From NCBI RefSeq assembly GCF_014205165.1, contig NZ_JACHMZ010000001.1, forward strand, positions 5,872,501 to 5,936,500: a DNA stretch of 64,000 nucleotides, written 5' to 3'. Shown in pieces: positions 42,140-55,015 of this stretch. The notes beneath the pieces are model-generated. The model was not told the DNA's origin and made no database searches. It worked only from the letters and a program-made list of their open reading frames with translations. Made by a program: the position numbers and the translations under genes. This DNA is from Micromonospora carbonacea (lineage in GTDB: Bacteria; Actinomycetota; Actinomycetes; Mycobacteriales; Micromonosporaceae). The stretch's first letter is position 1. The number at the start of each line of letters is the position of its first letter.

Positions 42140-43207
42140 TCAGGGACGCCGGGGAGTGGTGCGCTCGGCGGCGCGGACCGCGTCGGCGTACGCCAGGGTG
42201 GTGCGGCGCAGGGCGGCCTCCGGGTCCAGGTCGGCGGCCCGGGCCGCCGCCACCGCGGCCAGCAGCTCCGCGCCGAGGCGCGCCTCCGGGTCGACCCGGG
42301 GCTCCACGCCGGCCGACGGGTCGACCCGCGCGCCGCCGGCCGGGGCGGGCGGCGCGTCGACGGCGGCCGGGGCGGGCTGCGCGTCGACGGTCGGCAGCGG
42401 GACCGTCAGGCCGGCGCGACCGGCGCGGTCGAGGATCTTGGCGGCCAGGGCGAGGGCGGGCAGGCTCGGCGCGATGCCGTCGAGCACGGAGTCGCGGGCC
42501 TTCTCCGCCCGCTTGATCCGCTCCCAGTTGGCGGTGATCTCGTCGAGCATCGTGGCCCGGTCGTCGGCGAAGACGTGCGGGTTGCGCCGGATCATCTTGT
42601 CCACCAGGCCGCCGGCCACGTCGTCGACGGTCCACCGCGCGCCGTCGGGCAGCTCCTCGGCCATCCGCGCGTGCAGCAGCACCTGGAGCAGCACATCGCC
42701 CAGCTCCTCGCGCAGCGAGTCGGTGTCGTCCGCGCCGATCGCGTCGTACGCCTCGTAGCACTCCTCGATCAGGTAGCCGGCGAGGCTGCGGTGCGTCTGC
42801 GCCCGCTTCCACGGGTCGCCGCCCGGCGAGGCCAGCCGGTCCATCACCTCGACCGCGTCGAGCAGCCGCGCGCCCGGCGGGTCCCACGAGCCGTACATCA
42901 GCTCCAGCTCGGCCAGGCCCGGCTCGCGGGCCAGCCGCAGGCCCAGCTCCCGGGCCAGCGACTCGTCGCCGGCGGGCCCGGCCAGCCAGACGACCGCGCC
43001 GTGCGCCGCCGCCGCGTGCAGCAGCGCCGGCACCGGCGGGCCGTCGGGCACGGTCACCTCGGCGCCCGCCGCGCGCACGGCCGCCGTCAGCCCGCTCTCC
43101 GCGCCGGCCAGCACCGGGTTGCCGCGTACGACGTCCCAGGCCGCCGCCGTCAGCAGCCCGACCGGCAGCCGGGGCGAGGTGACCAGCAGGACGACCCGGG
43201 CGGTCAT
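42140..43207 (-). CDS. mazG: MazG-type nucleoside triphosphate pyrophosphohydrolase
   Basis: The 355-aa protein has an N-terminal segment (residues 1-110, MTARVVLLVTSPRLPVGLLT) with a methylase-like strand pattern. A single MazG domain follows, containing DPWKRAQTHRSLAGYLIEECYEAYDAI and SLREELGDVLLQVLLHARMAEE, whose EExxE and ExxxD acidic motifs bind Mg2+. It hydrolyses (d)NTPs to monophosphates, limiting mutagenic nucleotides. A variable Pro/Ala linker lies near residue 285. The start overlaps the SurA-like lipoprotein stop (ATGA). The order mfd, lipoprotein, mazG is that of a conserved actinobacterial block. Confidence 0.92.
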   Translation of the reverse strand: MTARVVLLVTSPRLPVGLLTAAAWDVVRGNPVLAGAESGLTAAVRAAGAEVTVPDGPPVPALLHAAAAHGAVVWLAGPAGDESLARELGLRLAREPGLAELELMYGSWDPPGARLLDAVEVMDRLASPGGDPWKRAQTHRSLAGYLIEECYEAYDAIGADDTDSLREELGDVLLQVLLHARMAEELPDGARWTVDDVAGGLVDKMIRRNPHVFADDRATMLDEITANWERIKRAEKARDSVLDGIAPSLPALALAAKILDRAGRAGLTVPLPTVDAQPAPAAVDAPPAPAGGARVDPSAGVEPRVDPEARLGAELLAAVAAARAADLDPEAALRRTTLAYADAVRAAERTTPRRP

Positions 43208-44010
43208 GCCCCGGGCGCGGCCGGGCCGCTCGGCTCCGCCGCCGGCGCCTGCGGGGTGGAGATGTCGGTCACCGGGCCGTTCTCGTCGACGTACGGCAGC
43301 GAGTAGAAGACCAGCGACTGGCCGGTGCTGACCACCGACGGGACGCCGACCGGCCGGAACCGGGGGTTGATCGACGCCCCGGCCTTCTCGGCCTCCTGCT
43401 GGAGGGCGTTGCTGAGCGCCGTGGCGGCCCGCACGAAACCGCCCTGGCTGCCGGGGCCACCGCTCTCGCCGAACGCCTGCCGGACCTGCGCCACGGTCAG
43501 GCCGGGCTGGATCGCCCCGGTCTTGGCGATGGCCTGGTAGACGGCCATGACCGCCTCGTCGCTCACCTCGGCCGTGGGCAGCTTCGCGCCGAGCGCGCCG
43601 GAGATGTCCACCCACTCGCCCCAGAGCCGGACGTACTCGGTGGAGGCCGGCATCTGGAGCTGCTGCTCCAGTTGCTCCGGCTTGACCTCGTCGGCCACCG
43701 TGACACCCTGCTCGGCCACCACCCGCTTGCCCAGCTCGATGCTGACCAGCAGGTTGAGCACGTCCTGCCGGGTGACCGTGGAGCGCAGCTGCTCCGGCGA
43801 CGGGGTGGCCCCGCCCTGCCCGGCCTGCGCCCGGATCGCGTCGGCGTACTTGGCCTGGGCTTCGTCGTAGATCTCGTTGACCCGGTCGACGGAGTATTCC
43901 GCGTCGCCGACGTACGCGGCGACGTCCGGCGCGGCCTTCCCGCACGCGGCGAGGGAGAGGACACCGAGGGCCGCGACGCTGGCGGCGGCGATGAGACGGC
44001 GAGCACGCAT
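43204..44010 (-). CDS. SurA-like N-terminal domain lipoprotein
   Basis: The 268-aa protein has a signal peptide ending at lipobox LSLAAC, so Cys22 should be acylated. The mature part is helical: VAAYVGDAEYSVDRVNEIYDEA, a LVSIELGKRVVAEQGV segment and a charged hydrophilic C-terminal region match the SurA N-terminal chaperone domain. The parvulin isomerase domain is absent, so it is more likely an extracytoplasmic chaperone than an isomerase. It sits between mfd and mazG with overlap to the latter. Start ATG 44010; a GTG nine bases upstream is possible. Confidence 0.85.
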   Translation of the reverse strand: MRARRLIAAASVAALGVLSLAACGKAAPDVAAYVGDAEYSVDRVNEIYDEAQAKYADAIRAQAGQGGATPSPEQLRSTVTRQDVLNLLVSIELGKRVVAEQGVTVADEVKPEQLEQQLQMPASTEYVRLWGEWVDISGALGAKLPTAEVSDEAVMAVYQAIAKTGAIQPGLTVAQVRQAFGESGGPGSQGGFVRAATALSNALQQEAEKAGASINPRFRPVGVPSVVSTGQSLVFYSLPYVDENGPVTDISTPQAPAAEPSGPAAPGA

Positions 44011-44105
44011 GACCGTCACTCTCTCATGCGCCCCCACCGGCGGTGACGCCGCCCACCACGCATCGCCGCCCCGGCCCCGCCGTCCGGCCCTGCCCACGCC
44101 CCCGC

Positions 44106-47100
44106 TCACCGGGCGCCCGCCCCGGCCGGCTGGGCCACCGGGGCCGGGTCGCCCAGCACGTCCTTGAGAAGCTGGGCGCACCACTCGAGCAGCGCCTGGT
44201 CGCGCAGCGGCTCGCCGCCGACCCGGCGGGTGCTCGGCCGGGGCACGCTGACCTGGTCGAGCGCCGACTTGTAGACCGAGTCGGGGTGGTAGCGCTTGAG
44301 CCGGAGCTGCTTGGAGTCGGGCAGCGGCAGCGGGCCGAACCGGAGGTGCCTGCCCTGCATGCTCACGTCGGTGAGGCCGTAGCGGCGGGCCAGCAGCCGG
44401 AACCGCGCGACCGCCACGAGGTTCTGCACCGGGGCGGGCGGCTCGCCGTAGCGGTCGGTCATCTCGGCGACCACCTCGCGCAGCCGGTCGGCGTCGCGGG
44501 CCTCGGCGAGCTTGCGGTACATCTCCAGGCGCAGCCGCTCCACGCCGACGTAGTCGTGCGGCAGGTGCGCGTCCACCGGGAGGTCGATCTTGACGTCGGT
44601 CTCCTCCTCGGGGCGCTCGCCCTTGAACGCCTGCACCGCCTCGCCGACCATCCGGACGTACAGGTCGAAGCCGACGCCCTCGATGTGGCCGGACTGCTCG
44701 CCGCCGAGCAGGTTGCCCGCGCCCCGGATCTCCAGGTCCTTCATCGCCACGTACATGCCCGCGCCCAGCTCGGTGTGCTGGGCGATGGTGGCCAGCCGCT
44801 CGTGGGCGTGCTCGGTGAGCGGCTTCTCCGGCGGGTAGAGGAAGTACGCGTACGCCCGCTCGCGGCCCCGGCCCACCCGGCCCCGGATCTGGTGCAGCTG
44901 GGCCAGGCCCAGCAGGTCGGCGCGCTCCACGATCAGCGTGTTGGCGTTGGGGATGTCGATGCCCGACTCCACGATCGTGGTGCAGACCAGGACGTCGAAC
45001 TCCTTCTCCCAGAAGCCGACCATGACCTTCTCCAGGGCCTCCTCGCCCATCTGGCCGTGCGCCACCGCGACCCGGGCCTCCGGCACCAGCTCCCGGATCC
45101 TGCGCGCCGCCTTCTCGATCGACTCGACCCGGTTGTGCAGGTAGAACACCTGCCCGTCGCGGAGCAGCTCGCGGTGGATGGACGCGGCCACCTGCCGCTC
45201 GTCGTGCGCGCCGACGAAGGTGAGCACCGGGTGCCGCTCCTCCGGCGGGGTGGCGATCGTCGACATCTCCCGGATGCCGGTGATCGCCATCTCCAGGGTG
45301 CGCGGGATCGGGGTGGCCGACATGCTCAGCACGTCCACCGAGGCGCGCAGCGTCTTCAGGTGCTCCTTGTGCTCGACGCCGAAGCGCTGCTCCTCGTCGA
45401 CGATGACCAGGCCGAGGGACTTGAACCGGGTCGCCGTCTGGAGCAGCCGGTGGGTGCCGATGACGATGTCGACGGTGCCGTCGGCGACCATCTCCAGCGT
45501 CCGTTCGGACTCCTTCGGGGTCTGGAAGCGGGAGAGCTGCCGGATCTGCACGGGGAACTGGCTCATCCGCTCGGCGAACGTGTTGTAGTGCTGCTGCACG
45601 AGCAGGGTGGTGGGCACCAGCACGGCCACCTGCTTGCCGTCCTGCACCGCCTTGAACGCCGCCCGCACCGCGATCTCGGTCTTGCCGTACCCGACGTCGC
45701 CGCAGATCAGCCGGTCCATCGGGACGGTCTGCTCCATGTCCCGCTTGACCTCCTCGATGGCGGCCAGCTGGTCCGGGGTCTCCTGCCAGGGGAACGCGTC
45801 CTCCAGCTCCCGCTGCCACGGGGAGTCCGGGGCGAACGCGTGCCCCCTGGACGCCTTGCGGGCGGCGTAGAGCTGGATGAGCTGGGCGGCGATCTCCCGC
45901 ACCGCCTTGCGGGCGCGCGCCTTGGACTTCTGCCAGTCCGCCCCGCCCATCTTGTGCAGGGTGGGCTGCTCGCCGCCGACGTAGCGGGAGAGCTGGTCGA
46001 GCTGGTCGGTGGGGACGAACAGCCGGTCGCCGGGCTGGCCGCGCTTGCTGGCCGCGTACTCGATGACCAGGTATTCGCGGGACGCGCCGTTGACGGTGCG
46101 CTGCACCAGCTCGACGTACCGGCCGATGCCGTGCTGCTCGTGCACCACGTGGTCGCCGGCCTTCAGCTCCAGCGGGTCGATGGTGTTGCGCCGCCGGCTG
46201 GGCAGCTTGCGCATGTCGCGCGTCGAGGTGCCCCGGCCGCCGGTGACGTCGTTGCCGGTGAGCAGCACGAACCTCGCCGCCTCGGCGACGAAGCCGCCGG
46301 TGAGGCCGCCGCAGGTGACCAGCACCTCGCCGGGGGCGGGCGCGGCCGGCACCTGCTCGACGAACCGGGCGCCGAGGCCGGCGTCGCGCATCACCTCGAC
46401 GGCCCGCTGGGCGGGGCCGTGGCCCTCGAAGACCAACGCGACCGACCAGCCGTCGCCGGCCCAGCGCTTGAGGTCCTCGGCCACCCGGTCGGTCTCGCCG
46501 TGGTAGAGCGGGGCCGGCTGGGCGGCCAGGGTCACCGCGATCGCGTCGTCGGGCGTGACGTCGACCTCGGTCGGCGCGTCCTCCCAGGGCTGCCGGGCGG
46601 GGGCCGCCGCGTCGGCGTCGGCCAGCCCGAACGGGGCGAGGGTCCACCAGGGCCGGCGCAGGGCGCGGGCGTGCGCGCGTACGTCGGCCAGGGTCCTGAA
46701 GGCGGCGGCCCCGAGGTCGACCGGGGCCTGGCCCCCGACGGCCGCCGCGGCCCAGCTCGCCTGGAGGAACTCCTCGGAGGTGCGCACCAGGTCGTGCGCC
46801 CGGGTGCGGATGCGCTCCGGGTCGCAGAGCAGCACGTGGGTGCCGGCCGGCATGCAGTCGAGCAGCAGCTCCAGGCTCTCGCCGCCGAGCAGCGCCGGGG
46901 TCAGCGACTCCATCCCCTCCACGGGAATGCCCTCGGCCAGCTTGTCGAGGATCTCGGCCAGCTCGGGGTGCTCGGCGGCCAGGGCGGCGGCCCGCCGCCG
47001 CACGGCCGGGGTGAGCAGCAGCTCCCGGCAGGGCGGGGCCCACAGCAGCGCGGCGGCCTCGATGGTGCGCTGGTCGGCCACGGCGAAGGTGCGGATCTCC

Positions 47101-47795
47101 TCCACCTCGTCGCCCCAGAACTCGACCCGGGACGGGTGCTCGTCGGTGGGCGGGAAGACGTCGAGGATGCCGCCGCGCACGGCGAACTCGCCGCGCTTGG
47201 TGACCAGGTCGACCCGGGCGTACGCCATGTCGGTGAGCCGGCGCGCGACCTCTTCGAGGTCGGCCTCGTCGCCGGCGGCCAGCCGCACCGGCTCCAGGTC
47301 GCCGAGGCCCTTGAGCTGCGGCTGGAGCAGGGACCGCACCGGCGCGACGACCACCCGCAGCGGCCCGGTGCGCCCGTGCGCGTCGGCGGCGTCGGGGTGC
47401 GCGAGCCGGCGCAGCACGGCCAGGCGGCGGCCGACCGTGTCGGAGCGGGGCGAGAGCCGCTCGTGCGGCAGCGTCTCCCAGGACGGGAAGACGGCGACCT
47501 GCTCGGCCGGGAGCAGGCTGCCCAGCGCCGAGGCCAGGTCGTCGGCCTCCCGGCTGGTGGCGGTCACCGCGAGCACGGGCCGCCCCGCACCTCCGGCGGG
47601 CCCGGCGGCGGCTCCCCGACCGGCGGTTCCCGGGTCGGCGGCGACGGCGGCGACGGCGAACGGGCGCAGCGCCGCCGGTGCGGTCAGGTCCAGCCCGTCG
47701 ACCTGCGCGGCACCGGAGCGGGCCAGGTCACGCGCCCGGGCCAGCCCGGGGTCGGCCAGGGCGGCGGCGAAGAGTCCGGTGAGCAATCTGATCAC
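44106..47795 (-). CDS. mfd: Transcription-repair coupling factor Mfd
   Basis: The full-length 1229-aa protein has a UvrB-homology module (residues about 1-330), an RNA polymerase-interacting domain ([27 protein letters not shown]), and a RecG-like translocase. The translocase holds Walker [26 protein letters not shown] as DExH box, [12 protein letters not shown] and motif [24 protein letters not shown]-terminal TRCF domain ends the protein. It removes RNA polymerase stalled at lesions and recruits UvrA. Start GTG 47795 with GGGAA nearby. Downstream lipoprotein and mazG follow after 95 nt. Confidence 0.97.
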   Translation of the reverse strand: MIRLLTGLFAAALADPGLARARDLARSGAAQVDGLDLTAPAALRPFAVAAVAADPGTAGRGAAAGPAGGAGRPVLAVTATSREADDLASALGSLLPAEQVAVFPSWETLPHERLSPRSDTVGRRLAVLRRLAHPDAADAHGRTGPLRVVVAPVRSLLQPQLKGLGDLEPVRLAAGDEADLEEVARRLTDMAYARVDLVTKRGEFAVRGGILDVFPPTDEHPSRVEFWGDEVEEIRTFAVADQRTIEAAALLWAPPCRELLLTPAVRRRAAALAAEHPELAEILDKLAEGIPVEGMESLTPALLGGESLELLLDCMPAGTHVLLCDPERIRTRAHDLVRTSEEFLQASWAAAAVGGQAPVDLGAAAFRTLADVRAHARALRRPWWTLAPFGLADADAAAPARQPWEDAPTEVDVTPDDAIAVTLAAQPAPLYHGETDRVAEDLKRWAGDGWSVALVFEGHGPAQRAVEVMRDAGLGARFVEQVPAAPAPGEVLVTCGGLTGGFVAEAARFVLLTGNDVTGGRGTSTRDMRKLPSRRRNTIDPLELKAGDHVVHEQHGIGRYVELVQRTVNGASREYLVIEYAASKRGQPGDRLFVPTDQLDQLSRYVGGEQPTLHKMGGADWQKSKARARKAVREIAAQLIQLYAARKASRGHAFAPDSPWQRELEDAFPWQETPDQLAAIEEVKRDMEQTVPMDRLICGDVGYGKTEIAVRAAFKAVQDGKQVAVLVPTTLLVQQHYNTFAERMSQFPVQIRQLSRFQTPKESERTLEMVADGTVDIVIGTHRLLQTATRFKSLGLVIVDEEQRFGVEHKEHLKTLRASVDVLSMSATPIPRTLEMAITGIREMSTIATPPEERHPVLTFVGAHDERQVAASIHRELLRDGQVFYLHNRVESIEKAARRIRELVPEARVAVAHGQMGEEALEKVMVGFWEKEFDVLVCTTIVESGIDIPNANTLIVERADLLGLAQLHQIRGRVGRGRERAYAYFLYPPEKPLTEHAHERLATIAQHTELGAGMYVAMKDLEIRGAGNLLGGEQSGHIEGVGFDLYVRMVGEAVQAFKGERPEEETDVKIDLPVDAHLPHDYVGVERLRLEMYRKLAEARDADRLREVVAEMTDRYGEPPAPVQNLVAVARFRLLARRYGLTDVSMQGRHLRFGPLPLPDSKQLRLKRYHPDSVYKSALDQVSVPRPSTRRVGGEPLRDQALLEWCAQLLKDVLGDPAPVAQPAGAGAR

Positions 47796-47916
47796 TTCCC
47801 AGTGGCACGGTCACGGCACACGGCGGAGCCCCCGCGCCCGGTGGGGACGGGGGGTCGACAGCACCCCAGCCTATCCCCGCTTGACCGGCGACCGGGGCAC
47901 GTGGTCGAGTCGGGGC

Positions 47917-48597
47917 GTGACGGGACGACGGCGGCTGGTCGAGTTGAGCCACGTGATCAGCGACGGCATGACCACGCTGCCCGGCTGGCCGACGCCCCGG
48001 GTCACCGAGTGGCTGACCCGGGAGGCGTCCCGGGCGAACTACGCCCCGGGCACGGAGTTCCAGGTCGGGCGGATCGAGATGATCGCCAACACCGGCACGT
48101 ACGTGGACACGCCCGCGCACCGGTGGGCCGACGGGGCCGACCTCACCGGCGTCGGCCTGGACCGCCTCGCCGACCTGCCGGGGACCGTGGTCAAGGTGCC
48201 CGCCGGCACCCGCGCCGTGGACCGCCCGCTGCTCGCCCCGCACGAGGTGGCGGGGCGGGCGGTGCTGTTGCACACCGGCTGGTCCGCGCACTTCGGCACC
48301 GACCGCTACGCCGCCCCCGATGCGCCGTACCTGACCGGGGACGGCGCGGCGTGGCTGGTCGAGGCGGGTGCGGTCCTCGTCGGCATCGACTCGATCAACA
48401 TCGACGACATGAGCCCGGCGGCCCGGGGCGAGCGTCCGGCGCACAGCGGCCTGCTGGCGGCCGGCGTCCCGATCGTGGAGCACCTGACCGGCCTGGACGC
48501 GCTGCCCACGACCGGCTTCCGGTTCACCGCCGCCCCGCCGATGGTGGCGGGAATGGGCACCTTCCCGGTCCGCGCCTTCGCCGTCCTCGCCGAATAG
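47917..48597 (+). CDS. Cyclase-family protein (kynurenine formamidase-like)
   Basis: The 226-aa protein has the cyclase-family metal site: [34 protein letters not shown] (the HxxDG-like metal motif region) and [15 protein letters not shown]. Family members hydrolyse N-formylkynurenine or isatin, or cyclise polyketide precursors; no pathway genes are nearby to choose between these. GTG 47917 begins at the family's usual position. It is divergent from mfd across about 120 nt. No clear Shine-Dalgarno precedes it. Confidence 0.85.
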   Translation: MTGRRRLVELSHVISDGMTTLPGWPTPRVTEWLTREASRANYAPGTEFQVGRIEMIANTGTYVDTPAHRWADGADLTGVGLDRLADLPGTVVKVPAGTRAVDRPLLAPHEVAGRAVLLHTGWSAHFGTDRYAAPDAPYLTGDGAAWLVEAGAVLVGIDSINIDDMSPAARGERPAHSGLLAAGVPIVEHLTGLDALPTTGFRFTAAPPMVAGMGTFPVRAFAVLAE

Positions 48598-48687
48598 ATC
48601 CCTCCCCGTCACCGGCGTCGCCCCACCGCTCTTCGCCGCCGCGACGGCAGGGCCGGCGAACCATCTCATCCGGGTCATATCGCCCCC

Positions 48688-48693
48688 TAGGCT
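48688..48693 (+). promoter_or_regulatory. Predicted -10 element, leaderless start at 48700
   Basis: TAGGCT lies exactly 6 nt before GTG 48700; no Shine-Dalgarno is present. Confidence 0.5.
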
Positions 48694-48699
48694 GGCCCT

Positions 48700-49752
48700 G
48701 TGGAGGAGGAGCCGGACATCCCGGTGCGCGCGTGGCTGCCCCGCACCGCCGCGCTGCTGCTCGGCACCCTGGCGCTGGCCACGGCGTTCATCGCCGCCTA
48801 TGTGGGGGCGCTGCACCACCCGACGCCGCGCGACGTGCCCGTCGGGGTGGTCCTCGGCGACCAGCGCGCCCAGGCGGTCATGGCCGCCGTGCGCCGCGAG
48901 ACCGACAAGATCGAACCCGTCGAGTACGACGACCCGGCCGCCGCCGACGACGGGCTCACCGCCCGCGAGGTGTACGGCGTGCTCACCTCCACCCCCGAGG
49001 GCGGGCTGCGCCTCACCACCGCCAGCGCCGCCGCGCCCGCCGCCACCGAGGTGGTCGACCAGGTCCTCGCCGAGGCCGCCCGGCGGGGGAACCTGCCGCT
49101 CGCGGTCACCGACGAGGTGCCGGTGGAGCAGAGCGACCCGCGCGGTCTCGTCCCGTTCTACCTCGCGGTCGGGTACGTCCTCGGCGGCTACCTCGCCGCC
49201 ACCGCGCTGGGCCTGCGCGCCGGCACCGCGCCCCGCAGCCTCGCCCGCGCCGGGCTGCGGATCGCCGCCCTCGCCGTGTACGCGGCGGTGCTCGGCGTGG
49301 CGGGCGCGCTCGTCGTCGGCCCGGCGCTGGGTGTCTGGCACCACGACGTGCCGGCCGTGGCGGCGGTCGGCGCGCTGGCCGTCTTCGCCGCCGCCATGAT
49401 CGCCGCCGCCGTGCAGGGCTGGCTCGGGCTGCTCGGCACCGGGATCGTCATCCTGCTGCTCGTGGTGCTCGGCAACCCCGGCTCCGGCGGCATCTACGCC
49501 CCGGAGTTCCTGCCCACCTGGCTGCGCGGGATGCACCGGTGGAACGTGCCCGGGCTCACCACCGACCTGATCAAGTCGGCGGTGTACTTCGACCGCCGGT
49601 CGATGGGCTGGCCGCTGGCCGGGCTCGCCCTCTGGGTGGCGTTCGGCGTCGTGGGATTGCTCACGGCCACCCTCGTCCGGGGCCGGCGCGCCGCCGCCCG
49701 CCACGCGGCCGAAACGCCCCCGACCAGGGGCGATGCGCGCCCCACCGGGTGA
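48700..49752 (+). CDS. DUF3533/YhgE-like membrane protein (ABC-2 superfamily)
   Basis: The 350-aa protein has one N-terminal helix ([23 protein letters not shown]), a roughly 115-residue external domain and five further helices, ending with [20 protein letters not shown]. The layout of one helix, an external loop beginning [16 protein letters not shown], then a helical bundle is that of YhgE/Pip and DUF3533 proteins related to ABC-2 permeases. No ATPase partner is adjacent. GTG 48700 has TAGGCT 6 nt upstream, so leaderless expression is likely. Palindromic repeat copy 5 begins 6 nt after its stop. Confidence 0.75.
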   Translation: MEEEPDIPVRAWLPRTAALLLGTLALATAFIAAYVGALHHPTPRDVPVGVVLGDQRAQAVMAAVRRETDKIEPVEYDDPAAADDGLTAREVYGVLTSTPEGGLRLTTASAAAPAATEVVDQVLAEAARRGNLPLAVTDEVPVEQSDPRGLVPFYLAVGYVLGGYLAATALGLRAGTAPRSLARAGLRIAALAVYAAVLGVAGALVVGPALGVWHHDVPAVAAVGALAVFAAAMIAAAVQGWLGLLGTGIVILLLVVLGNPGSGGIYAPEFLPTWLRGMHRWNVPGLTTDLIKSAVYFDRRSMGWPLAGLALWVAFGVVGLLTATLVRGRRAAARHAAETPPTRGDARPTG

Positions 49753-49757
49753 CTGCG

Positions 49758-49812
49758 GTAAGCAGGGGCCCCCTGTACATACAGAATGCGATAACAAGGG
49801 GCCCTTCCTTCC
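49758..49812. repeat. Dispersed palindromic repeat, copy 5
   Basis: Left arm GTAAGCAGGGGCCCCCTGTA, centre CATACAGAATGCGATAACAA, right arm GGGGCCCTTCCTTCC. It lies between two rightward genes, 6 nt past the membrane protein stop and 75 nt before ppc. Closest to copy 4, with which it shares the centre ACAGAATGCG. Confidence 0.92.
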
Positions 49813-49886
49813 GAAGGGGGCGGCGCGGATACGATCCAGGGAGTCGGACAGCGCTGTCCTTCGTCCCCGGCGTAAGGAGCGCACCC

Positions 49887-52673
<2,787 letters not shown>

Positions 52674-52676
52674 GGT

Positions 52677-52730
52677 GCAAGGAAGGGCCCCCTGTTAACG
52701 CATTCCGCATAGCAGGGGGCCCTTTTTAAC
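52677..52730. repeat. Dispersed palindromic repeat, copy 6
   Basis: Left arm GCAAGGAAGGGCCCCC, centre TGTTAACGCATTCCGCATAG, right arm CAGGGGGCCCTTTTTAAC. It starts 4 nt after the ppc stop and lies between convergent genes; the right arm ends in a T-run, so this copy looks like a working terminator. Closest to copies 1 and 3. Confidence 0.92.
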
Positions 52731-52783
52731 GCCCGCCGGCAGGCGGGCCGGGCAGGCGGGAACGTCGGCGGGCCGGAGCGGCG

Positions 52784-53599
52784 TCAGAAGTCGCCGCCGC
52801 CGAAGTCACCGCCACCGAAATCGCCGCCACCGAAGTCACCACCGCCGAAATCGCCGCCGCCCGAGAAGTCGCCGGCGGTGCCGTAGTCGCCGCCGCCGAA
52901 GTCGCCCGCGGTGGCGTAGTCGCCGCCGCCGAAGTCACCCCCGAAGTCCGCGCCGTCGCCGAAGCCCTCCTGGTAGCCGGCCTCGTAGCCGGCGTCGGCG
53001 AACGCCGGGGAGAAGAGCGCGTCGGCGATCAGCATGCCGCCGAGCACGCCCGCGCCCGCACCGAGCGCCGTCTTCCACCACGGGGTCGAGTACCAGCCGG
53101 CCGGCACGGGGCGGCCCTGGTAGCGGCCGCCGGGGTAGTAGTAGGGCGTGCCCTGGCCGGGCTGCGGGCCGGCCCGGAAGGTCTGCCCCTGCACGTTGAC
53201 CTCGCGCTCGCGGGTGAGCTGGCCGGTGCCCTGCGCGGAGGCCAGCGGCGGCAGCTCCGGGCCGGGGTCGATGCCCAGCGCGACGCGGGCCGCGCGCGCG
53301 TACGCCAGCCCCTCCAGGGCGGTCTCCCGGGCCAGCCGGTACTGGTGGACGGTGCGGGCCTGCTCCAGCTGGCTGCCCGCCGCGTTGTACCGCTCACCGG
53401 CGTCGACGAGGGCCTGCCGCACGGCCGGGGAGTCGCCGTGCAGGTTCATCACCTGGCCGCCGAGGCGCTCGTACCAGCGCTGGGCGTCGGCGCGCACGTC
53501 GGCCAGGCTGCGCGCCTCGCGGGCCGCGCTCTCCCGACGCCACCAGACGAGACCGCCGACGAGCAGCGCCACGAGGATGACCGCGAGCAGAAATTCCAT
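52784..53599 (-). CDS. Single-pass membrane protein with C-terminal GGGDF repeats
   Basis: The 271-aa protein has an N-terminal membrane helix (EFLLAVILVALLVGGLVWW) and a helical/coiled region (DVRADAQRWYERLGGQVMNL...GSQLEQARTVHQYRL). A Tyr/Pro/Gly-rich segment YYYPGGRYQGRPVPAGWYST and a second hydrophobic segment near residue 185 follow. The C-terminal 55 residues consist of FGGGDY and FGGGDF repeats. The end is extremely acidic and aromatic, encoded by 15-nt DNA repeats, and resembles sticky phase-separating or calcium-binding sequences. Family not recognised. Convergent with ppc. Confidence 0.75.
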   Translation of the reverse strand: MEFLLAVILVALLVGGLVWWRRESAAREARSLADVRADAQRWYERLGGQVMNLHGDSPAVRQALVDAGERYNAAGSQLEQARTVHQYRLARETALEGLAYARAARVALGIDPGPELPPLASAQGTGQLTREREVNVQGQTFRAGPQPGQGTPYYYPGGRYQGRPVPAGWYSTPWWKTALGAGAGVLGGMLIADALFSPAFADAGYEAGYQEGFGDGADFGGDFGGGDYATAGDFGGGDYGTAGDFSGGGDFGGGDFGGGDFGGGDFGGGDF

Positions 53600-53653
53600 G
53601 CCTTGAAAAGTACCCGGGGCGCGCCCGTCGTACGCGTTTGGCAAGCTCTGGTG

Positions 53654-54862
53654 ATGAGCTTCTCGACGCTGGCCGTGGTGGTGCTCTGCCTCGGCGCGGG
53701 TGGCGCGCTGGGCTGGTTCGCGGCCCGGTCCCGGTCGGCGACGGAGATCGCCCGGCTGGAGGCCACCCTGGCCGCGACCCGGGAGGGCGAGGGGCGGCTG
53801 GAGCAGTCGATGCGCGCGCTGAGCTACGAGGCGACCGCGCAGTCGCAGGAGGCGGTGGCCCGGGCGGTGGCCCCGCTGCACGAGACGCTGCGCCGCTACG
53901 AGTCCCGGGTCGCCGAGCTGGAGCACGCCCGGGTCGACGCGTACGCCGAGCTGCGCGAGCAGGTCCGCGCGATGGGCGCGGTCTCCGGCGAGCTGCGCAC
54001 CGAGACCAAGCAGCTCGTGGCGGCCCTGCGCGCGCCGCAGGTGCGGGGGCGCTGGGGCGAGCACCAGTTGCGCCGGATCGTCGAGGCCGCCGGCCTGCTG
54101 GAGCACTGCGACTTCGACGAGCAGGTCACCGCCGCGACGGACCACCAGGGGGTACGCCCCGACCTGGTGGTCCGGCTGCACAGTGGCCGCTCGGTGGTGG
54201 TGGACGCGAAGGCGCCCTTCGACGCGTACCTGACGGCGATGGAGGCCCGTGACGAGCGGGGCCGGGACACCCACCTCGACGCGCACGCGCGGCACCTGCG
54301 GGCGCACGTCGACGCGCTGGCGGCGAAGACGTACTGGGCGGCGTTCGACCAGACCCCGGAGTTCGTGGTGCTGTTCGTGCCGGCCGACCCGTTCCTCGAC
54401 GTGGCGTTGCAGCGCGACCCGACGCTGCTGGAGCACGCGTTCGCCCGCAACGTGGTGCTGGCCACCCCGGCGACCCTGGTGGCGCTGCTGCGCACGGTGG
54501 CGTACTCGTGGCGGCAGGAGGCGCTGGCCCGCAACGCGGTGGCGGTGCACTCGCTGGCCCGCGAGCTGTACGGGCGGCTGTCCACGCTGGGCGACCACGT
54601 CGGCAAGCTGGGCGCGTCGCTGGGCGGGGCGGTGACCGCGTACAACCGGGCGGTCGGCTCGCTGGAGGCGCGGGTGCTGGTCAGCGCCCGCAAGCTCGCC
54701 GAGCTGGGCGTGTCGGACCGGGAGCTGGCCGCGCCGCCGCAGGTGGAGGTGGCACCTCGGCAGCCGCAGGCCCCCGAGCTGCTCGGCGGGGTCGAGGGGC
54801 CTGACCAGCGGCTCGACCGCCTCACCGGACCGTCCCCAGTGGACCCGTCGACCCGCCCTTGA
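53654..54862 (+). CDS. rmuC: RmuC-family DNA recombination protein
   Basis: The 402-aa protein has an N-terminal membrane helix (STLAVVVLCLGAGGALGWFAA), a long coiled coil to about residue 130, and the RmuC nuclease-like domain. The domain contains RGRWGEHQLRRIVEAAGLLEH, VVDAKAPFDAYLTAMEA (acidic-Lys motif of the restriction-endonuclease-like fold), and FVPADPFLDVALQRDPTLLEHA. RmuC limits inversions at short inverted repeats in E. coli, which is of interest given the palindromic elements in this window. ATG 53654 has only weak upstream signals; CAAGCT lies 6 nt before it. Confidence 0.92.
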   Translation: MSFSTLAVVVLCLGAGGALGWFAARSRSATEIARLEATLAATREGEGRLEQSMRALSYEATAQSQEAVARAVAPLHETLRRYESRVAELEHARVDAYAELREQVRAMGAVSGELRTETKQLVAALRAPQVRGRWGEHQLRRIVEAAGLLEHCDFDEQVTAATDHQGVRPDLVVRLHSGRSVVVDAKAPFDAYLTAMEARDERGRDTHLDAHARHLRAHVDALAAKTYWAAFDQTPEFVVLFVPADPFLDVALQRDPTLLEHAFARNVVLATPATLVALLRTVAYSWRQEALARNAVAVHSLARELYGRLSTLGDHVGKLGASLGGAVTAYNRAVGSLEARVLVSARKLAELGVSDRELAAPPQVEVAPRQPQAPELLGGVEGPDQRLDRLTGPSPVDPSTRP

Positions 54863-54874
54863 TAGCAGCACACA

Positions 54875-54914
54875 TGTGACAATGCGCGCCTGTGCATGTC
54901 ACGAAGTGGTCACA
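54875..54914 (+). promoter_or_regulatory. Repeated GTGACA/TGTCAC half-sites before the subtilase gene
   Basis: GTGACA (54876-54881), TGTCAC (54897-54902) and GTCACA (54909-54914) form inverted pairs about 110-140 nt before GTG 55016. They may bind a dimeric regulator. The spacing does not match the CRP consensus, so the regulator is not named. Confidence 0.3.
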
Positions 54915-55015
54915 ACGTACCGGCCGGTAGTGACACCGGACACAGCCAGCACAAAGGATTTCGCTCACGCGCGCCCTGTGACTTCAGGGCCCTGTTCTCT
55001 GGAGGAAAAGAGAAC

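Noticed and set aside
54875..54914. CRP-type site before the subtilase gene
   Set aside because: Half-sites GTGACA/TGTCAC are 15 nt apart, not the 6-nt spacing of TGTGA-N6-TCACA.
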